From Orobanche coerulescens (lineage: Eukaryota; Streptophyta; Magnoliopsida; Lamiales; Orobanchaceae): a stretch of DNA of 64,000 nt. The position numbers and the translations under genes are program-made. The notes under the pieces are model-generated. The model saw only the letters and a program-made list of their open reading frames with translations, was not told the DNA's origin and searched no databases. Location: the NCBI GenBank assembly GCA_033398695.1, contig CM065803.1:44321501-44385500 (forward strand), read 5' to 3'. Position 1 is the first letter of the stretch. Every line of letters starts with the position of its first letter. This document shows positions 54,345 to 64,000 of this stretch, one piece after another.

Positions 54345-54700
54345 CCAGTTAGCATTTTGTTTGATACAGGAGCTAGACATTCGTTTATATCATTGTCTTG
54401 TGTTAATCGTTTGAACATTTCTTATTTTCATGAATGTGAGCCTTATATTGTGGGTTTACCGACTGGGGAAAGAATTGTGGGGAATTTAGAAACTAGAGAT
54501 TTTCCTGTATCAATTGGAGGCAAGGAGTGGCCCTCAAACCTGATTGTGGTAGAGATTCAAGGAGACGACCTGATTCTTGGAGATGATTGGCTTAGCTGTT
54601 ATGGAGCTACTATGAACTACCAGAAAAGGAATATCTCGATAATAACCGAAGATGGTTCCGAAGTGTTATTCGAATGAATGGGGACCAGGAAGCTCAGGGA
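54345..54700 (+). pseudogene. Aspartic protease domain
   Basis: ILFDTGARHSFISLSCVNRL has the DTGA active site. It continues with HECEPYIVGLPTGERIVGNL, EWPSNLIVVEIQGDDLILGD and DWLSCYGATMNYQKRNI, including the ILGDDWL motif. The frame stays open from 54357 to 54677 and then shifts into the RT frame. It is better preserved than the outer element's copy. Confidence 0.9.
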
Positions 54701-55705
54701 AAGTGATTAAGGCTATGAAAGCCATCAAACTACTAAAACAGGGCTGTACCGGATACTGGTGTTACGCGATGAAGAAAGAAGAAGGAAATGTAGAGCTTTC
54801 ATCCATTCCTATTGTGAATGAATTTCCGGACGTGTTCACTGACGAATTACCGGGACTACCTCCACAACGATACGTAAAGTTTACCATCGAGCTAGAACCG
54901 GGAGCTACGCTGATTTTTAAGTCGCCGTATCGTATGACACCTACCGAGATGTATGAATTGAAGAAGCAACTGGAAGAATTGCTGGACAAAGGTTATATTC
55001 AGCCAAGTGTTTCGCCATGGGGTGCACCAGTTCTTTTTGTTCGAAAGAAAGATGGATCGCTTCGATTGTGCATCGACTACCGAGAGCTAAACAGAATGAC
55101 GATCAAGAATAAGTACCCGTTGCCATAGATTGATGATTTGTTCAACCAGTTGCTGGGAGCGACAGTGTTTTCGAAGATCGATTTGAGATCGGGGTGCCAT
55201 AAATTGAGGATTAAAGAATCAGATGTCCCGAAGTCAGCATTCAGGACTCGTTACGGGCACTACGAGTGATGTCGTTCGGTCTCACTAATGCGCATGCTGT
55301 GTTTATGCAGTTAATGAATCGAGTATTCATAGAGTACTTGGACAAATTCCTAGTTGTGCTTATCGATGATATCTTGGTCTTCTCTAAGAGTCCGGAAGAG
55401 CATGAGCAGCACTTATGGGTCGTTTTGAACCTCTTGAGGATCGAGCAATTATATGCCAAACATTCAAAATGTGAATTCTGGCTAAAAGAAGTGATGTTCC
55501 TTGGTCACGTGGTGTCAATGGAAGGGGTTCGAGTAGATCCCCAGAAAGTCGAGGCAATTTTGGAATGGAAGCCTCTTAAGAACGTGAATGAAGTCAGAAG
55601 TTTCTTAAGACTTGCTGGGTATTATCATTGGTTCATGGAAGGGTTTTCCAAAATTACCCGTCCACTCTCTCGAATACTGCAGAAAACCCTAAAGTTTGAA
55701 TAGAA
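54701..55705 (+). pseudogene. Reverse transcriptase with stops
   Basis: 54652-55128 has [40 protein letters not shown] and [16 protein letters not shown], then TAG. It continues [19 protein letters not shown], and from 55266 [20 protein letters not shown] with the active site [13 protein letters not shown], then [18 protein letters not shown] and [24 protein letters not shown] follows KTLKFE at 55702. Two frameshifts occur, near 55250 and 55740. RGYYQLRI is replaced by SGCHKLRI here. Confidence 0.92.
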
Positions 55706-56296
55706 CGAGATGTGTCAGGCCAGTTTTGATGAACTGAAGAGGAGATTGACGACGACTCCAATTCTACGTTGCCGCAAGGAACTGAAGGGTTCATAGTTTA
55801 TAGAGACGCTTCAAATCAAGGTCTCGAATGTGTACTGATGCAGAATGAGAAGGTGATCGCCTACGCTTCACGGCAGTTGGAGCCATATGAAGTTGATTAT
55901 CCAACGCACGATTTGGAATGGGCAGTTGTTGTTTTCGCTCTGAAGATATGGAGACACTATTTGTACGTGACCCACTGTCAGATCTTCACAGATCATAAGA
56001 GTCTTAAATACATCTTCAGTCAGAAAGAGTTAAACATGCGACAGAGGAGATGGCTGGAATTGATTAAGAACTATGACTTGGAAATTCTTTATCATCCAGG
56101 AAAAGCGAACGTAGTGGCTGATGCACTGAGCCGCAAACCCGTTTCAATTCGAATGCTGGAGTCGCTCACGTCCCAGTCCAGCATACAACAAGAGTTGATC
56201 CGTGAAGGAATTGAAGTGTGGTTACAAGGCGTTCAAGGACAGTTATGTGTGATGGAATTAACTTCATCGTTGATTGAATCAAATCTACGCAATTAG
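55706..56296 (+). pseudogene. RNase H domain
   Basis: The frame 55769-56296 has [20 protein letters not shown] (first catalytic Asp in YRDAS), [20 protein letters not shown] (Glu), [20 protein letters not shown] (Asp) and [13 protein letters not shown] (last Asp). All four acidic positions are kept. It ends at a TAG after ESNLRN. Upstream [13 protein letters not shown] shows the join to RT with a frameshift. Confidence 0.9.
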
Positions 56297-57420
56297 ATGA
56301 TCCTTTGATGATTCAGTTACGTGATGAAGTAGGCAAGGAAAGGCCCCAGGATTTGTGATTCGTCATAATGGAGTTTTGATATTCCAAAGTCGACTTTGTC
56401 TTCCCGATATTGATGTTTTGAAACAGACAATCATGAAGAAAGCTCACAGTACGCCCTATTCTATTCACCCAGGCACCACTAAAATGTATAAAGATCTGAA
56501 GTAGAATTTTTGGTGGGGCAACATGAAGAACGATGTGGCAGACTACGTTTCAAAGTGTTTAACTTGTCAGTAGGTTAAGATTGAACATCTGTGACCTGCC
56601 GGAATGCTGAAGCCGCTTCCGATTCCTGAATGGAAGTGAGAAGATATATCGATGGACTTTATCACCAATATGCCGAAGACCAGAACGGGGATGAATATGA
56701 TTTGGGTGATAGTTGATCGTCTAACCAAGTCAGATCATTTTCTGGGCATTAAGGATACATAGGGACCCGAGAGGTTGGCACGAGTGTTTATTTCGGAGAT
56801 AGTCCGATTGCATGGTACACCAAAGACTATTATTTCAGATCGGGATGGTCGCTTCGTGTCACATTTTTGGAAAGCGGTTCATAGAGCCTTGGGAACCGAG
56901 ATGAACTTTAGCTTAGATTATCATACCCAAACCGACGGACAGTCCACGAGAACTATTCAAACAGTAGAAGACATGTTGAGAGCTTGTGCCTTAGACTGGT
57001 CGATTGATTGGGAAATCCATCTGCCGTTGATTGAATTCACCTACAATAATAGTTGGCATACTTCTATTAAGATGGCACCTTTCGAAGCGTTGTACGGAAG
57101 AAGATGTAGATCCCCCTTATGTTGGGACAATTCATCTGACTTAATTGGGATGGAACTAGAATTGATAGTGCAGACTCAAGAGAAGGTAGCTGTGATTCGT
57201 GAAAGGCTGTTGACTACCCAGAGTCGGTAGAAGTCTTATGCAGACGTGCGCCGTCGCCCGTTTGAGTTTGGAATTGGGGATCACGTACTTATGAAAGTTT
57301 CTCCTACCTGAGAATTTTTCGTTTTGGGAGGTAAGGGAAACTGAGTCCAAGATATATTGGACCATTCGAGATTCTTGAGAGAGTTGGGGAATTGGCGTAC
57401 ATGTTAGCCTTGCCGCCATC
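56297..57420 (+). pseudogene. Integrase with several nonsense codons
   Basis: The zinc finger region reads HSTPYSIHPGTTKMYKDLK, stop, then CLTCQ, stop, VKIEHL, stop. The core has [19 protein letters not shown] (first Asp), [14 protein letters not shown] (second Asp, intact) and YHTQTDGQSTRTIQTVEDML (Glu). The frame 56775-57230 is open through the core. The C-terminal part continues RGRRCRSPLCWDN-like to HVSQLQKYVPDPSHVINFGE in shifted frames. Most stops sit at codons that are Gln, Arg or Trp in the outer element. Confidence 0.9.
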
Positions 57421-57713
57421 GCTGAGTCATGTTCATAATATGTTTCATGTATCTCAGTTACAGAAGTATGTACCAGATCCCAGTCATGTCATCAATTTTG
57501 GCGAGACCGAAGTAGATAATGATGGCATGTTCAAGGAGAAGCCAATCAAGATACTCGAGAGTCGAGTCAAGCAATTGAGGAATAAACCAATCTCCTTGGT
57601 TAAAGTTCAATGGTCGCGACACGGAGTCGAAGAAGCCACTTGAGAGACGGAGGATAGCATGAAGTCGAGATACCCGAAATTATTTTCATCTTAAGTTTTG
57701 GGACGAAACTTCT
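57421..57713 (+). pseudogene. Integrase C-terminal end and chromodomain
   Basis: The frame 57392-57643 has MFHVSQLQKYVPDPSHVINF then KPIKILESRVKQLRNKPISL and VKVQWSRHGVEEAT followed by TGA and ETEDSMKSRYPKLF. This is the chromodomain tail seen at 1258-1380. After the stop the DNA keeps GGGACGAAACTTCTTTTTAG, the conserved pol tail. Confidence 0.85.
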
Positions 57714-57729
57714 TTTTAGAGGGAGAGTA
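57714..57729 (+). other. Polypurine tract of the plus-strand element
   Basis: TTTTAGAGGGAGAGTA directly precedes the LTR start TGTAATACCGAG. Confidence 0.83.
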
Positions 57730-57909
57730 TGTAATACCGAGATATTTGATATGTATTTTATCTTTATTTGAACCTTGTGACATTGCGAATGTTGTATTAT
57801 TAATCGGAGTATGACCCTCCATATTTCATAGTCCAGTAATGGCGAGTGTATGATTCTATTGACGTTATACATGCATATACCTATACATAATTAACGCATG
57901 CTAACCAGT

Positions 57910-58293
57910 TAATGTAGCGTACGCTAATATGTATGAGCTAGCGCACGCTAAAGAAAGACACTTAGCGTATGTTATGTGCAGTCAACATGAATAAGACAAG
58001 GGTCCGTAGGTGAGATCGGATCGTGGATTTGGATAAGATCATGTCGGGATGATCCTGAACGGCTTTTGAAAAATTTGATTCAATGGTGCTTAGCGCACAC
58101 TAAAGTCGAGTACAATGAGGTCAGTAAGCTTCGTAAAGTCGTTAGCGCACGCTATGAAGGGGTGTTAGCATACGCTAACTGTTGCATTAACGTACGTAAA
58201 GTCTATTTAACATATGTAAGGCCGAAGACAGAAAAAGACAGTGGACTATGAGCCCGTTAGCGCATGCTAAAACTGACGAATAGCGCACGCTAA
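57910..58293 (+). promoter_or_regulatory. TTAGCG(T/C)ACGCTAA palindrome cluster
   Basis: Perfect TAGCGTACGCTA lies at 57915-57926. Near-copies are TAGCGCACGCTAA (57939), TTAGCGTATGTTA (57962), TTAGCGCACACTAA (58090), GTTAGCGCACGCTA (58141), TTAGCATACGCTAA (58165), TTAGCGCATGCTAA (58257) and TAGCGCACGCTAA (58281). The cluster ends 11 bp before the TATA box. Confidence 0.68.
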
Positions 58294-58303
58294 AGGTCAT
58301 TTT

Positions 58304-58314
58304 CTATATATAGG
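58304..58314 (+). promoter_or_regulatory. TATA box of the 57730-60132 LTR
   Basis: CTATATATAGG is a canonical plant TATA box. The sequence after it (ACATCACCCTCATTTCATTT) fits a transcription start and leader about 30 bp downstream. Confidence 0.65.
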
Positions 58315-59477
58315 ACATCACCCTCATTTCATTTCTCACTTTAACCTTCATCCATTATCCAACTTTTTCGACTTGGAGAGTTACCCTCACGACATTAACC
58401 CCGCATATCAGCCTCTGGATGTGATTGTTGAAGACGTAGAGCATTGGAGATTAGCATTCAAGCATCCGATGTTGGATTCCACCTAGTGTTTTGTCGTTTC
58501 CTTCTGTGTTAAGATATGTGATGCTTTACCAACCTAGAGTTCATGTTCTTAGTGATGATTATGGGCATGATACTAAGGTTATTGAGTTTAGTTGAGCATT
58601 ATGAATCGAACAACAAAGTTTAGGAGGATTGGATTGGTTAAACTTAGGTTTTTCATTGGTGATAGTTGAACCTTGATTATGCCTATCATAAGGATGTGAT
58701 TTTCGAAGTTTATAACCTGCCTTGATGATGATTTCGTGATGATTACATGATGGAGATGATAATTTCGTGATGCTTATATGATGAATGAATTGATTATATT
58801 ATCACCCAGACTAGGTGAATTCGAGATGATAAACGTAAGGATTGTTCTTCGAGTATAATCTAGGGTTTGTAATGATTGTTTGGATTGGTAATATTCATAT
58901 GAATGGTTAGAACGATATGATCATGTTGTAACAATCATGGTGAACGTAGAACTTGGATTAGAAGAACAACTTGCGGAAGAACGAGAATAATAGGGATGAA
59001 TTAACCTAGAACTAGGTTAATCGTCGTTACCTTGCTATGTATCGTTAAGACAACCGAACTGAGCATTAGAGTTGATAATCGGAATTAGAGCATGGAATTT
59101 TAATGGCATGATGAATATCTTGAATTTTGTAGACAACAACATTGTACCCCATTATGATCTCTTAAATTTGTATGCCATTAGCCAACCTAGTGTTCGTCGG
59201 GAAGTTGAACCGTGAACCAGCCAAACATAGAATGTTTACTCGGCCGTAGTAGATGTTAGATGTTCGTACATTATAATTGCTATGTAAGTTGAGTTGTCGT
59301 TATTTCCTTTGTGTAAGGTTCGAGGTTTGCGAACGGTTGATTGAAGGAGCAACCTTCGAGTTTGTTGAAGTCGTTGAAGTATTTATTTCTTGCCATCTTT
59401 CAAAGGCAAGTACTTTAATTATGTTTTATGTATTGATGTTATACATGTTGTCATGAATATGTGTCGTTGTTGTACAT

Positions 59478-59612
59478 CCACATCATGTTGGTCCGACGGG
59501 ATCATCTTGGGATCTATTCTATCGTGCGCTGGATCATTGGACAGGTTTTTACACCTCGTGTTGGTCCTACGGGATCATCTTGGGATCTATGCAGTGAATG
59601 CTGGATCATCGG
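59478..59612 (+). repeat. U5 minisatellite with GACGGG core
   Basis: Two units: CATGTTGGTCCGACGGGATC then ATCTTGGGATCTATTCT (59484) and CTCGTGTTGGTCCTACGGGA then TCATCTTGGGATCTATGC (59555), each followed by TGCGCTGGATCAT or ATGCTGGATCAT. They are close to the units in the large-LTR element. Confidence 0.82.
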
Positions 59613-60132
59613 AATTACCATGTGCACGTTGTATCATATTGTGGTTATCATGTTGTATATGGTATTTTGAGTCTTCTCGTAGCAGAGACTCATTGTTATT
59701 ATTGTCGTTGATGATGTTGTCATTATTCTTCATGAGATGTTGATTAATACGTTGTTGTATAATTATCGTACTTTTACTGGCATCGTTGTGCCAACCCATT
59801 CGGGGGTGGACATTTGTTTTATGTTAAGGATACAGGAGGACGGGGAAACAACCACTAGAGCTGCATGATGACGAGGGTGTAGAGTGATGTTACGGCCCGG
59901 ATGGTTTGTCAATTATGTTTTGTTTTAATAAGTACTCGAGTACATTGTCGTTGTTGGTTGTATTTAATGTTTATTATCAGGAATTGTCCGATTTGCATTT
60001 TCCAGACATGTAATGTAATAATAAACTTTGTCACTGATATTTATTAATGTTGTTTTAAATTTCTTAGCCTAGTAAATTCTATATCAAGGATTTACGGTGC
60101 TGTAATAATCCTGAATATCTCGGGGTGTTACA

Positions 60133-60610
60133 GGCTGTCTGTTCTATGACTTCATGGATAGTAGATTCGGGCTCCACTGATCATGTTTGTTATGACTCAC
60201 AGGGGTTCCAAGTAACCAAGGTGCTTAGTGCGGATGATATTACTATCAACTGGGGCGACTATTCCGGACTGAAGGCTGTTGGAGTAGGAGTCATGCAATT
60301 GAAAGTTAATGATAGGATTATACTCCTAATTAATGTATTATTAGTATCTGATTTTAGAATTAATTTAATTTTGGTTTCCAAAATACGTCGTGATGGATAT
60401 TCAGTTTCTTTCGATGATACTGCAATTATTAAAAGAAATGGAGAATATGTTTGCACGAGTACCTATAATGAAGGAATTTATATCACTAATGCTGCACAAA
60501 CTCCCTTGCATAATTATAAATTGCTTAATTCTTTGACTAATCCTAATAAAAGAAAAGAACCGTCGAGCATAAATCAAATATATTTGTGGCATTTATGATT
60601 GGGTCATATT
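60133..60610 (+). pseudogene. copia protease / GAG-pre-integrase fragment
   Basis: The frame gives SMTSWIVDSGSTDHVCYDSQ, the copia protease active site (DSG), then INLILVSKIRRDGYSVSFDD and QIYLWHL, stop, LGH, the start of the GAG-pre-integrase motif (usually LWHLRLGH). It begins immediately after the Tekay LTR, so that element inserted here. The rest of the copia element is not seen on either side. The stop is a CGA to TGA type change. Confidence 0.85.
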
Positions 60611-60999
60611 TTCTTCTTGTATTACCTAACTTTTTATGCTGACTAATAAAACTTCCCCCTAATGCAGAACAATCCTACTGATATGTCAAAAAAATAAATG
60701 AACCAGTTTCTTTTAAAACGTATGTTGGCACAATATAAGGCGTGCAGAGCATTTCTTGTCTGTCTTGCACAGATTGGTGTAGTGTTGTACTGCTGTGCTA
60801 TTTTACTAATATTCTGTAGTGATTTGATTTCGTTCTAGTAGTAGTTTAATAAGTTGAGTTTTGTATTCTTTGCTCTTTTTTTTCGAGACTAAAACGTCAT
60901 TGACTGATGTTGATCTCATTATGGGTAAGCTTGGGGCTTAAACCTTCGCGGTTGGTTTCCAAACACCTACAGTTCAGTAGGTCACGGTCATTGGATGGC
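60611..60999. other. Spacer; probably U3 of the next LTR in part
   Basis: No coding frame. It lies between the copia fragment and recognisable U5 sequence of the next Tekay-like element. No TGTAA start could be fixed, so the LTR's left boundary is unknown. Confidence 0.4.
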
Positions 61000-61071
61000 C
61001 TCATTGTGATACGGCTTCGTGCCGTGGCGTCGGCCCTCATTGTGATACGGATTCGTACCGTGGCTTCGGCC
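61000..61071 (+). repeat. 36-bp tandem duplication in the LTR
   Basis: Units CTCATTGTGATACGGCTTCG... (61000-61035) and CTCATTGTGATACGGATTCG... (61036-61071) differ at a few bases. Each has ACGG and CCGT arms around a TTCGT centre and ends GTCGGCC or TTCGGCC. Shorter echoes (GCTTCGG, CTTCGGG) continue to 61230. Confidence 0.85.
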
Positions 61072-61858
61072 CTTAGATGACACAACTTTGGTCTATTTGC
61101 TTCGGGCCATTGTGATGATTGACAGCTTCGGCTGAGTGGATTTCAGGCCATTGCGATGTTTTGGTATTTCTGTTGGAGCCTTCGGGTACTGTGATTCGTA
61201 TCTATTTCAATATTGGCTTGGTTTACCTTCGGGTAATGCATTGTTGTGTTCTATATTGATGATTTGCCGTTGGGCACTTGTGTTCTAACATGTTGAGAAG
61301 GTACCGATCATATTCCGTGGGTATAGTGTTTCACTAATGCTCGATTCTTACCTTGGTTTGTGAGCATCTCATATTACCATTGTTGTACCATTTTATTCTG
61401 CCTTTGGATGCATATCATGTTATACATATATTTGATATTCATTATCTGGATGACTGACCCCATGGGGGCGGAACATGTTTGCATGTTTTAGGTGCTTGGG
61501 AGGAGAGAGTTGAGACACAGGGGCATGACGATGGCGACGAGGCATTCGAGCGATACCAGTTCGAGTTGTTTCGGTGTTCATGTCGGTCAGATAGTTTGGA
61601 GTGTTCCAGTTTCGTCAGTTGTTGTCGTTTTGTATTATTCGAGCGAGGCTCGTGGTTGTTGTTGTATTTTAATTTTGGCCATGTAGGCCCATTCTTGTTG
61701 TTGAAATTCCATATCGGAATATTATGTCAGATATCATAGTAGAGACTATGATCTCCCTTGTGGTCAGTTTGTTGTGTTTTAGTCGTGTTCGCCTGGTGGA
61801 TCTCCTGGTCTGGGGTCCACGACACTGTAATAACCCAATGGGATTTGGGGGCGTTACA
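61000..61858 (+). repeat. 5' LTR (U5 part) of the right-hand Tekay-like element
   Basis: It ends GGGGGCGTTACA at 61858, followed by a Met primer site. It contains the block GACTGACCCCATGGGGGCGG (about 61455) and the 36-bp repeat listed next. The frames 61479-61739 and 61492-61686 have no family match and lie in the LTR. Confidence 0.78.
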
Positions 61859-61863
61859 GAAGA

Positions 61864-61875
61864 TGGTATCAGAGA
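61864..61875 (+). other. Primer binding site, initiator-Met tRNA type
   Basis: TGGTATCAGAGA is a perfect 11-base match to the initiator Met tRNA complement plus one base. It lies five bases after the LTR end TTACA. Confidence 0.9.
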
Positions 61876-62338
61876 ATTGGGTTGTGAGATACCCTAATAT
61901 GTGAGTTATGTGGTTCTACCAACGCGGTAGTAGTGGGGCTGTCAGGTTATGACAATCTGGACAGTCGGGTTTTGTGAGTCGTGATAGTTAGGCGATTGTA
62001 AGAGTCATTCTTTAATCGAGTCATCGTTAGTGAAGACTAGTATCGCAAGACCTCGAAGCTTCGTATGACCTGTGTAAGGACTCGATTCTCTTTATATTCA
62101 TACATTCATTATCTCATTCATTATACATGTTTTGTTGCACCCTACATGTGAAGTTAGTGGTACGATTGACTCATGATGATTTGTTTTGGAACGGGTGAGA
62201 TCTATATTGGCTATGATTAGCATGATTGAAGTGACTGTGTTGAGTATGTATACTCGTGTTTGGCTATTGACTTAGCATTCTGATTTGGCCGTTGAGACGT
62301 ATTTGAGTTATGATCATGATCGAACGTATTCTTTCAGT

Positions 62339-63660
62339 ATGGAAAGAGGAATCCAAAGACGTGACGGATGGGGTAAGGGCTGCAGATCGAGCCAGAACCC
62401 AGAATCTCATATTTATACGCGTGCAGATGCCGAGATGGATCAGAGTTCGGCCGGTGGTGTTACCTATGCGACCGATTCTCCTTCAGGATGTCATACTCGA
62501 GGATCGATCAGACTGGGAGTGGACACATCGACCCTTTCTTGCTTATGAGGGGCATGATGGCCCAGATGACTCAGATGACGCAGATAATGGAGACCATGCA
62601 CACCTCGGTGGTTCTTTGTCCACCACAGCAATGATCCCATGTGCCGTTTTATGGACAAGCTGGGAGAGTGAGTCAGATTTTCGGCGATATCTCTCGTAAG
62701 AGGCCGTCTACTTTTGAGGGTTCGTCAAAACCAGCTGATATTGTTCATTGGCTTGAATATTTTGATAAACTCTTCGACATGGTTCAATGTCCGGAAGAGG
62801 GTAAGGTGGCGGTAGCGGCTTACTACTTGAGTAAGGGCGCTTGTTCTTTGTGGCTTTCTGTGAAACCCACCGACCATGATTGTATTTGGAGCGATTTTAA
62901 GACTCTCATGTTAGAGAGGTATTATCCGGCTCCACTTCGAGAAGACAAGCTATCAGAGGTTTTTAACCCCGAATCCATCGAGGACGAGGGTGTTGTTGTT
63001 ATTGTTGAGAAGTTTCATGGACTCCTTCAGTTTGCTTCGTCTGTTATCCGTACTGAGGCGGATAAGATCAAGTATTTTAGCAAGAGGCTAAACCCGCAGT
63101 TGAGGATGCAGTTGTTCAACCATAATTGTAACTCACTGGGTGAATTCATTGAGAAGGCTCTTGAATAGGGCTTTTGATCAAAGAGCTTGCTCGGAAGCAC
63201 CCTTCAACTTTTTCTGGTGGGAGGACTAGGATGCCGGTTCGTTCAGAGGGACATCGGGCTCCGAAGTCCAAGAGGTCATTTTCTAGTCGTCTTTGTGCTG
63301 GGAAAGTATCTTCTTTTCAGACAACGGGTTCGACTGTTGTTTGCTTTAACTGTGATTCAGCAGGGCACGTTAGTACTCGTGGTACAGTGCCGACTTTTGT
63401 TTGACGTTCATGTGGGAGGCAGGGACACCTTCAGAAGTACTGCAGGAGTCCTAGTGCCAGTAGGTCTCGAGAGAGCTCACGGGCCTCGAGAGATTTTGTT
63501 ACTCCAGTCCGTACTTCATCCAAGGGGTCATATCAGGCTTCGGGAGCCAGAGGTAAGGACAGCCAAGGAAGAGGAGCGAGTTCAGATTTGGGTTTTCCTC
63601 GAGTCGATGAGATCGAGGAGATCGATGATCTGGAGGATATAGATGTTGGGTACACTTGAG
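62339..63660 (+). pseudogene. Tekay-like gag (broken)
   Basis: The probable start is ATG 62339 (MERGIQRRDGWGKGCRSSQ), Arg/Gly-rich as in other Tekay gags. After a frameshift the frame with MMAQMTQMTQIMETMHT (62554) continues past a TGA at about 62632 to the capsid-like part: GDISRKRPSTFEGSSKPADI, DIVHWLEYFDKLFDMVQCPE, SLWLSVKPTDHDCIWSDFKT and VIRTEADKIKYFSKRLNP. A stop at 63168 and frame changes follow. VVCFNCDSAGHVS (63335) and, in another frame, CGRQGHLQKYC (63413) are the zinc knuckles; the first lacks its last Cys. Confidence 0.85.
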
Positions 63661-64000
63661 ATGTAGCCTTGATTTGTATTTTCCTTGATTTTTGGATTGA
63701 TGTTTGACTCAGTCTATATTGTAGTATTATGATTGTGAACCATTTGTTGTTGATCTATCTTGTAACGATAGTATTTGATAATCTTGAGATTTGAGGTCGT
63801 TTGATGCGTTTTCTTTCCTTTTGATGTTGTACCCAAGATTTCGTGATAATCTTGGTGATTGTTTATTGTGTTTCGAAACGTCAAGTCGTAAGGACTTGGG
63901 CGTGCGATTGATATGGTCCAAAGGGCTATGCCTGTGTTGTTATTATCTTTGTGTGGCTTGGGTCAGTATTTGCATGTGCATCTAATGCCGGCGAGAACGG
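63661..64000. other. Non-coding DNA after gag
   Basis: T-rich DNA with no protease or pol motif. A paired sequence ACTTGGGCGTG... follows TCAAGTCGTAAGGACT near 63883, but nothing diagnostic is seen. A deletion or insertion after gag is likely. Confidence 0.45.

Larger units (their letters stand above)
54016..60132 (+). mobile_element. Plus-strand Tekay-like element, 5' part lost
   Basis: Gag zinc knuckle, protease, RT, RNase H, integrase, chromodomain, polypurine tract and a full 3' LTR (57730-60132) are in order. The gag N terminus and 5' LTR are missing because the large-LTR element sits in the first zinc knuckle and DNA left of it has been lost or rearranged. Pol is close in sequence to the outer element at 1-6200 but has more stop codons. 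It is followed by a copia pol fragment in which it probably inserted. Confidence 0.9.
57730..60132 (+). repeat. 3' LTR of the plus-strand Tekay-like element (2403 bp)
   Basis: It starts TGTAATACCGAGATATTTG and ends CTCGGGGTGTTACA. It carries the TTAGCGYACGCTAA palindrome cluster, a strong TATA box, the U5 minisatellite at 59478-59612 and a CCATTCGGGGGTGG block near 59786. The frame 57600-57872 minus and others inside are chance. Confidence 0.88.
61859..64000 (+). mobile_element. Internal start of a Tekay-like element running off the window
   Basis: Primer site, a leader of about 460 bp with no gene (61876-62338) and a broken gag follow the LTR. Protease and pol would lie beyond 64000, or may be missing, since 63661-64000 has no pol-like frame. 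Confidence 0.8.

Overview
The window is plant nuclear DNA from a gene-poor, retrotransposon-rich region of a flowering plant. I see no intact host gene and no rRNA or tRNA gene. The evidence is the mix of families: Ty3/gypsy chromoviruses (Tekay/Del-like) with TGTAA...TTACA LTRs and initiator-Met primer sites, an Athila-lineage element with an Asp-tRNA primer site, SIRE-like and other Ty1/copia remains, a Mutator-like element (MULE) carrying an Ulp1-type protease gene, and several MITEs. Nearly every reading frame is broken, so most genes are called pseudogenes.

Layout. 1-18470: a minus-strand Tekay-like element whose 5' LTR is split by a nested Athila-type element (6245-16455, target duplication TCTAC). 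The nested element has gag, a protease and a 3' ORF but no reverse transcriptase or integrase, and its two near-identical 1531-bp LTRs are in INVERTED orientation. 18471-19807: AT-rich spacer. 19818-27282: a MULE with 10-bp duplication CATAATTGTA, long palindrome-rich terminal repeats, a broken DUF1985/Ulp1-like gene on plus, a broken MuDR-type transposase on minus, and a tandem repeat between their 3' ends. 27432-32472: a chain of small transposons: two foldback MITEs with 9-bp duplications, a FAR1/MULE transposase fragment, two related inverted-repeat elements placed in (TA)n tracts, and a Tourist-like MITE. 32891-40431: a degenerate minus-strand SIRE-like copia flanked by two diverged copies of an unrelated LTR in opposite orientations. 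40432-42082: an old relic recognisable by a decayed Asp primer site, a conserved hairpin and a polypurine tract. 42989-45595: a collapsed minus-strand Tekay-like element. 45596-54015: a plus-strand non-autonomous large-LTR element with no coding capacity, inserted into the gag zinc knuckle of the next element. 54016-60132: a plus-strand Tekay-like element with many nonsense codons, itself inserted in a copia protease/GAG-pre-integrase fragment (60133-60610). 60611-64000: the 5' part of another plus-strand Tekay-like element, running off the window.

How it fits together. Coding parts are ordinary retrotransposon machinery in decay. The unusual signal is in the non-coding DNA. Four sequence-unrelated LTR families each carry, just upstream of the TATA box, a cluster of a family-specific palindrome that fits one degenerate form, TTA-(N)-CGNNCG-(N)-TAA. 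Five Tekay-like LTR copies also share a U5 minisatellite with a GACGGG core. The inverted-LTR Athila element would place two convergent promoters around a 1.5-kb inverted repeat, a configuration expected to make double-stranded RNA.
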